Source: Progne subis subis (Eukaryota > Chordata > Aves > Passeriformes > Hirundinidae). Taken from it: 64,000 nt of DNA. The DNA lies in contig JAKJHU010001328.1 in assembly GCA_022316685.1 (NCBI GenBank), positions 16,882 to 80,881 on the forward strand, written 5' to 3'. Below are positions 59,001 through 64,000 of this stretch, piece after piece (within the stretch, counting starts at the first letter, position 1; the number at the start of each line of letters is the position of its first letter). The notes under the pieces were generated by a model, which saw only the letters and a program-made list of their open reading frames with translations, was not told where the DNA came from and ran no database searches. The translations under genes were made by a program, and so were the position numbers.

Positions 59001-59690
59001 CAGCCACCTGCTCCTGGGAATGCCTCTCCTTCTCCAGCTGGGCTCCTGTTTGTGCTTGCCAGCTTTCCCTGGCCGTGTCAGTGCCCTGGGACACGCCGGG
59101 GCTCTCGATGTGCACGGGATGCTGTTGATGTGGAAGGGAGCAGGAGGAGGTGTCCAGCGCTTGCTCAGGCTGCGCAGGCGCGGAGGCTTTCCTGAGAGGC
59201 CGGGAGGGCTGGAGGCCTCCAGGAGGGAATGTGTGGGAGGGAGGCAGGAACTGGGCGCCAGGGACAGGTCTTGGCAGGCGCAGGATCTTGAAGGGCTGGG
59301 GGCTCTCAGCAGGGATGGAGGCTGTGGCAAGCTGCTGGGAGGGAGGCGGCGTCTCGGCGCTGGGGAGGTTCTGCGAGGGAGGGAGGTGGTTGAGAGCAGG
59401 GAGGGACTTGCAGGGTTGGAGGCCGTCAGAGGCGGTGGAAGCTCCCGGAAGGCTGGATGTGGGCCGGGCCGAGCTTCTCCCAGGGATGGTTGGTGTCCAA
59501 CACAATCTCCTGGAAGGGCTGGAAGCTGTGCCAGGAATGGCCCCTCTGGCTGGGAGGAGCCTGCCAGAGGCACAGAAGCGCCCGGAGCAGCGGGACGAGG
59601 CACAGCAGGGCAGGTGGCCTCGCTTGCCCAGCTGCTGCAGGTGCACCCACAGCGCCCGCCACATGGCAGGATGAAGCGGAGCCCATGTCC
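55751..59690. repeat. Tandem unit 1 (3.94 kb) of the SPATA31-like array
   Basis: It repeats head to tail at 59691-63415 with high identity. It contains the 5' part of gene copy B, its promoter and about 2.6 kb of upstream sequence, then the 3' part of gene copy C. Between 56250 and 58780 I see no supported exon. Gene start to gene start is 3938 bases. Confidence 0.8.
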
Positions 59691-60031
59691 CACGGTGAGC
59701 CCGGAGCAGCAGCATCAGCCCCTGCAGCTCCTTGGCCACGCTGACGGCAGGGGCCGCAGCTGCCGGGTCCCTTGGGGCAAGTGGCGGGAGCATCGGGACG
59801 CTTGCGAGGGCTTGTGCCAGGCCCGGAGGCCCTGGCAGCCACAGGGGCTCCTGGGCTCCTGCGTGGGCCCCTGGCCCGGCCCCCGAGCTGCTTGCGCGGC
59901 CTCCGAGTCCCGGCCTGCCGGCCCTGCCGTGCCCGGTGGCCAATGACCCAGCGGACAGCCACCGTGGCCAGCAGCAGGGCAAGTGCAGCCAGCAGGACGC
60001 TGACGTCGCTCACGGCTCCGACACGTGCCAT
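58789..60031 (-). pseudogene. SPATA31-like gene, copy C, complete but for a 1-base insertion
   Basis: This is the only copy with both ends. ATG at 60031, TAA at 58791-58789. Without an extra base near 59745 (CTGACGGCAG against CTGAGGCAG in copies A and B) the frame would be a single exon of 413 residues. Order: short N-terminus, membrane helix (about residues 9-27), Arg-rich Pro/Gly linker, Cys-rich helix, then a long Pro/Ser/Gln-rich tail. The polyadenylation signal AATAAA overlaps the stop by one base. It would be a small single-pass sperm-type membrane protein; naming it SPATA31-like rests on layout and the KEL helix, and the tail matches nothing I know. Confidence 0.5.
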
Positions 60032-60059
60032 CGCCACTGCACTGGCGGCTGTGGGGCCG

Positions 60060-60190
60060 GCCCGCCTTATATAGGGATGGCCCGGTGACCTCACAATGCT
60101 GGGGCCGCCACACTGGCGTGACATCACAGCCCAGCCTCAGGCCGCTGTCACGCCATTTGTGACCTCACAGCACCGCCTGCCTCAGGGCCG
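60060..60190 (-). promoter_or_regulatory. TATA/CRE promoter of SPATA31-like copy C
   Basis: TATATAA on the minus strand at 60067-60073, 36 bases from the ATG at 60031. TGACCTCAC, TGACATCAC and TGACCTCAC motifs lie at about 60086, 60119 and 60160. The motifs are conserved across the three promoter copies that drive coding sequence and are nearly intact in the orphan copy. Confidence 0.5.
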
Positions 60191-62709
60191 GCAAGACCCA
60201 CTCAGGCACCAGGGCGCTGATGGCCAGGAAAGGCCTGCCACTGAAAATGGGAGCCCAGGCTGTGGCAGCCAAGCTCTCCCAGGAGCCCGGGCCACATCAG
60301 GAAGAGGTCAGGTGCCAACAATGCCTAGCCCATGGCTCCCCCAAGGCTGTGCAACTGCTGGCTGGGAACAGCCTCTGCCCTGTGCCGGAGAAGATCCTGC
60401 AGACACAAAGGCGGCTGCAGTTCCCCATGCCCAGGCAGCTCTCCCCACCTGCCTGCCAGCTCCAAGCCCTTAGCCTATCACTACAATTGCTGTCACAGAA
60501 TGCCTCTGCAGCTCCCTACGAGCTCCTGGTAGACACTGCAAGGCACTGGGAGGCCTCCGCACAACCTTCTCTTCTCCAGCCTGAGCAGCTCCAACTCTCT
60601 CTCAAGCTGTCTCCACAGGAGAGCTGCTCACCTTCGCAACCCGCTGGCCTCCTCTGCACTTGCTGCAACACTTGCATGGCCTGATGTGCTGGCCACACCA
60701 GGAGTGGAATCCCTGCTCCAGGTCTGGCCCTGCCTGGGCAGCTTCATTCCACAGGCTCAGGCTCCGTGTCTGGCTGCTCAGTCCCAGCTGCTGTAAGTGG
60801 GCAGGATTAGTGCTGCCGCTGGATCACCAGAGTGATGGCCACAGCTCGCATGGGCCCGGCCCCATCCCTTGGGCATCTCTGCCGACGGAAAGCCCAGTCC
60901 TGCCTGGGCCACCTGCAGTCTGGCAAGAGGCTGCCCGTGCCAGCCTCTGCTGTCGCCAGGCAGGGCCAGCAGCCGGCCGTGCTAGCGCTGCTTCCAGCCT
61001 GCTGCGAGTCACACAGCGGGAGAGGGACAGCTTGGCTCCGGGCACTGGCAACTCCCAACCCATTGCTGCAAGGCAGCGATGAAAGCGCACGCACCCTGGC
61101 AAGCAGCTGCGGCAGCTGTGCTCTCCTTCCCCTTGAGGCAAGCAGGGACGGCGTGCCCTCAGAGCCCCTGGCTGTCTTGGCAGCAGCTCACACAGCTGCC
61201 CACACAGCAACAGGCACATGTTCTCTGGACGCATAAGGAGCTCTGCGTGTCTTTGTTCCCCATTGCCTCACGTGCTCATGTTGCCCGTCCCTCTGAGGCA
61301 CCGGCAAAAGGCCAGCACACACCTTCAGCCCCCACTCCTCATGTGCAACAAGTTCTTCTGCTCTCTTTGGCCTTTCGGCTGTCCTCAGCTGTTGCTTTCA
61401 ACTGCCCCACTCGCAGCGTCCTGCGTCCCTTCACTCTGCCCGCTCTTGCCACACAGGCTAGCCCTTCAGTGGAGGCCTGCCTTGTGTCCCCTCTGCTCCC
61501 CAAAGTGTGCTCCACAGCCCACCGTGCCGGCAAGGCAGCCGCCGTAGCCTTTGGTGGCAGTGGGGGGTCACAGCCCCAGCGCCCCTGCACCAGCCCCAGA
61601 GCTGCCACTGGCTGCCTCCAGGTGAGCCACAGGACACTCTGCAGTGGGCAGCATCAGCTCCTGAGCCTGCACTTGCCTGCCCTTGAGCCTCCCTGGGCAA
61701 AGGGGAAATCGGGCAGGGACGGGACTGCAGGGAGCGGCCATGGCCTACCTCTTGGGCAATCCACAGCCAGCACCAGGCAGCCCCTGCCTGCAGCATGGCG
61801 CAGGCACGGCCACACGGCCACGGCCACACAGGCTGGGCCCTGTGGCCACCCAAGTCATTTCCTCCCCATCAACTGCTGCCAGGCACCAGGCTGCTGTGAA
61901 GCGCTGGAGAGGCTGCTCTTGCAGCGGGGCTGCCCTTGGCCACCTGCAAAGGCACAGTTCCACGTGCTTGCCCCATCCCTGCTTGTGGTGGTTCTTTGGA
62001 GAGACCCAGATGACCGTCGATGGCAAAAGGCACCGCGCTTGCCCTCTGTCCTGGGGCATATCATGGCTTGATTCTGGGCTCCTGCCCTGCCGGCCGCAGC
62101 TCTTCCTTAGCTCCTTCCCCGTCCCCGCCGGTGCCAGAGAGACAGAGCTGCCGGCAGTGGCAGGCCTTTTTCCCAGAGCGGGGAAGGGCCTAGAGGCAGG
62201 GACAAGGCACTCCCCGATCAGGGAGAAGGTGGGAGTGGAACAGACTTGGGTTCCATTCCAGCCTGGGGGATGGGCGCAGCGAAGCAGGGACAAACAACGT
62301 GCTCCACTTTCCAAGGGGAACAGGGAAGAAAACATCCCAAACACCAAGATCAACCAAATGAACACACTCCAACACCAGCTCCCACAAGGATGGGCAGCGG
62401 AGCGTTTGGAGAAGCAGAGTGGAGCCGTAACTGTGTCCCTCCCAAGCCTCCAAGCACTGGTATATGGGTCAGCCCCGCAGGCATCTCTCTCAGAAGGATG
62501 TCAGTGGAAATGACAAAAACACGGGTGAGGGCTTGCACGTGATACTTGCTCAGCCTCAGAGGACAAACAGGAGTTTAAAGCGAGTCGTTGGGAATGGCCC
62601 AGCATCCCCAGCCCGTAGGCAAGCCCAGCACTGAGCCAATTGCTGGGAAGAAAAGAGCCCTCTCCCAGCAGGAACACTGCCACAGCTCTTTGGGGGAATG
62701 CTAATTTAT

Positions 62710-63415
62710 TTAACACCTAGGGTGGAAGGGCCCTCCGAGGCCTGTGACCACCTGCCTGGGCTGCGGGGACCGTCTCGGGGCAGCCTCCTGGAGACCACGC
62801 AAGCGCCATGGTCTCGTGGGCGCCGTCTGTGCCACCCAGCTGGGGCTGTTGCTGCCTGAGTCAGGCACAGCATCCTGGGAGCCCTGCGCTGGACACTGGT
62901 GGCTGCAGGATGCTTGTGGCTCAGCCACCTGCTCCTGGGAATGCCTCTCCTTCTCCAGCTGGGCTCCTGTTTGTGCTTGCCAGCTTTCCCTGGCCGTGTC
63001 AGTGCCCTGGGACACGCCGGGGCTCTCGATGTGCACGGGATGCTGTTGATGTGGAAGGGAGCAGGAGGAGGTGTCCAGCGCTTGCTGAGGCTGCGCAGGC
63101 GCGGAGGCTTTCCTGAGAGGCCGGGAGGGCTGGAGGCCTCCAGGAGGGAATGTGTGGGAGGGAGGCAGGAACTGGGCGCCAGCGACAGGTCTTGGCAGGC
63201 GCAGGATCTTGAAGGGCTGGGGGCTCTCAGCAGGGATGGAGGCTGTGGCAAGCTGCTGGGAGGGAGGCGGCGTCTCGGCGCTGGGGAGGTTCTGCGAGGG
63301 AGGGAGGTGGTTGAGAGCAGGGAGGGACTTGCAGGGTTGGAGGCCGTCAGAGGCGGTGGAAGCTCCCGGAAGGCTGGATGTGGGCCGGGCTGAGCTTCTC
63401 CCAGGGATGGTTGGT
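62710..63415 (-). pseudogene. SPATA31-like gene, copy D, 5' end removed by ERV-K LTR
   Basis: It keeps the Pro/Ser-rich tail and the TAA at 62710-62712 with the overlapping AATAAA, reading as in copy C (for example TIPGRSSARPTSSLPGAST). The frame runs upstream into the LTR at 63416, so the membrane segment and start codon are gone. Confidence 0.55.
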
Positions 63416-63786
63416 TGTGGAGAGATTGTCTGAGGCATGGCTGCAAAGTAAAGGCCATGCTGCAAAGTAAAACCCATGAGAAAATCTGACTTGTTAATGT
63501 TTAGCAGAGAACATGCAGGACGAAGTGACAAACAGCACGGATACTGTGTCCTTGTACAGAGAAGTTTCAAAATAACAAGGATGTTGATCAGCAGAAATCA
63601 TGTAGCTGTATCCATAAGGCTAACTGCAAAAAGAATATGCATTGTGAAATAGCGAACCAATCAGGAGCTCTAATTTTATAATATGCATGAACTAATTAAC
63701 TGCACTATATCTGTACGCGAGCACGTTAAATAAATCTGAGACTTGTTGATCATGATAGCATGAGGCTCGTCTCCCGTTCTTCCACA
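63416..63786 (+). repeat. 5' LTR of an ERV-K-type provirus
   Basis: TGTGGAGAGATTG...GTTCTTCCACA, 371 bp, with AATAAA at 63729-63734. A primer site follows two bases later, which shows that this is a 5' LTR and not a solo one. It is inserted in SPATA31-like copy D. Confidence 0.75.
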
Positions 63787-63788
63787 AA

Positions 63789-63809
63789 TGGTGACCCTGA
63801 CGACGTGAT
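63789..63809 (+). other. Primer binding site, tRNA-Trp type
   Basis: TGGTGACCCTGACGACGTGAT resembles the tRNA-Trp site of alpharetroviruses and related class II elements, with one substitution and a three-base ACG insertion or duplication inside. Confidence 0.6.
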
Positions 63810-63966
63810 ACCACGGTGAGAAGCAACGTAGGGTTCGGGTCCTGCAAGCAGAGGGACGGCTACAGAGCATTACCAGAGAGCTCCGTGCCCTAAGCGACCA
63901 CAGAGGTGGGCTTAGCCGATACGTGCTGCCGAGACCTGGAGAGGCTGCAACAGCGCTGATGTGAGT

Positions 63967-64000
63967 ATGGATAGGCAAGCAGCATATGATTTATTTACAG
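63967..64000 (+). CDS. gag: ERV-K-type gag start (partial)
   Basis: ATG at 63967 opens MDRQAAYDLFT before the window ends. It lies about 160 bases after the primer site, where gag should start, and MDR-x-AAY-x-LF is typical of avian class II Gag N-termini as I know them. Only 11 codons are visible. Confidence 0.45.
   Translation, partial: MDRQAAYDLFT

Larger units (their letters stand above)
59691..63415. repeat. Tandem unit 2 of the SPATA31-like array, truncated
   Basis: Near-identical repeat of 55751-59475 in the same order. It ends at GATGGTTGGT, where the ERV-K-type LTR begins. Small differences include a 15-base deletion near 62350 (against 58411-58430). Confidence 0.8.

Overview
This looks like vertebrate, almost certainly passerine-bird, nuclear DNA. 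It has intron-containing host genes with GT..AG junctions, endogenous retroviruses (ERVs) with complete LTRs, avian-type solo LTRs, and extremely repetitive GC-rich introns of the kind seen on avian dot microchromosomes or non-recombining chromosomes. There are no bacterial operons, rRNA, tRNA or CRISPR arrays. All family names below come from reading the translations by eye; no database was searched.

Layout. (1) 1-3832: 3' part of a class I (gammaretrovirus-like) provirus, with broken integrase, an intact env and the 3' LTR. (2) 3833-5128: a piece of a tandemly repeated host unit carrying a SPATA31-like gene (minus strand). (3) 5129-11660: an ERV-L-type provirus with two LTRs, a gag/pol ORF shortened by internal deletions, and an env homologous to the class I env. 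(4) 11661-15580: ACTGGGA minisatellite and sequence without recognisable genes. (5) 15590-20725: a CpG island and a four-exon HSF5-like gene (plus strand) with a partly duplicated 3' end. (6) 22.9-24.2 kb: LTR remnants. (7) 25.1-28.6 kb (minus) and 30.35-39.02 kb (plus): degraded GAL3ST4-like and STAG3-like genes in the order and orientation I recall for the mammalian GAL3ST4-GPC2-STAG3 block, embedded in minisatellites and purine/pyrimidine tracts. The STAG3-like copy has a stop, frameshifts and a lost splice acceptor, and ends at an ERV pol fragment. (8) 40.6-41.0 kb: an LTR-like repeat. (9) 41937-42627: a lone, frameshifted GPC5 (glypican) exon. (10) 45384-55750: a full class I provirus with two LTRs, tRNA-Arg primer site, gag, pol and a broken env. 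(11) 55751-63415: two tandem 3.9 kb SPATA31-like units, the second cut by an ERV-K-type 5' LTR that runs off the window with its gag start.

How it fits together. HSF5, STAG3 and SPATA31 are all male-germline or meiotic families, and most copies here are broken, several by different retroviral insertions. Fragments of unlinked genes (GPC5, GAL3ST4/STAG3, HSF5, SPATA31-like) lie among recent ERVs. A non-recombining or germline-biased chromosome (W, germline-restricted, or a repeat-rich dot chromosome) is an inference from this; the sequence alone does not decide which. The most unusual signals are one env family shared by a gamma-like and an ERV-L-like provirus, a provirus insertion copied with its SPATA31-like target, and an intact env ORF beside a dead pol.
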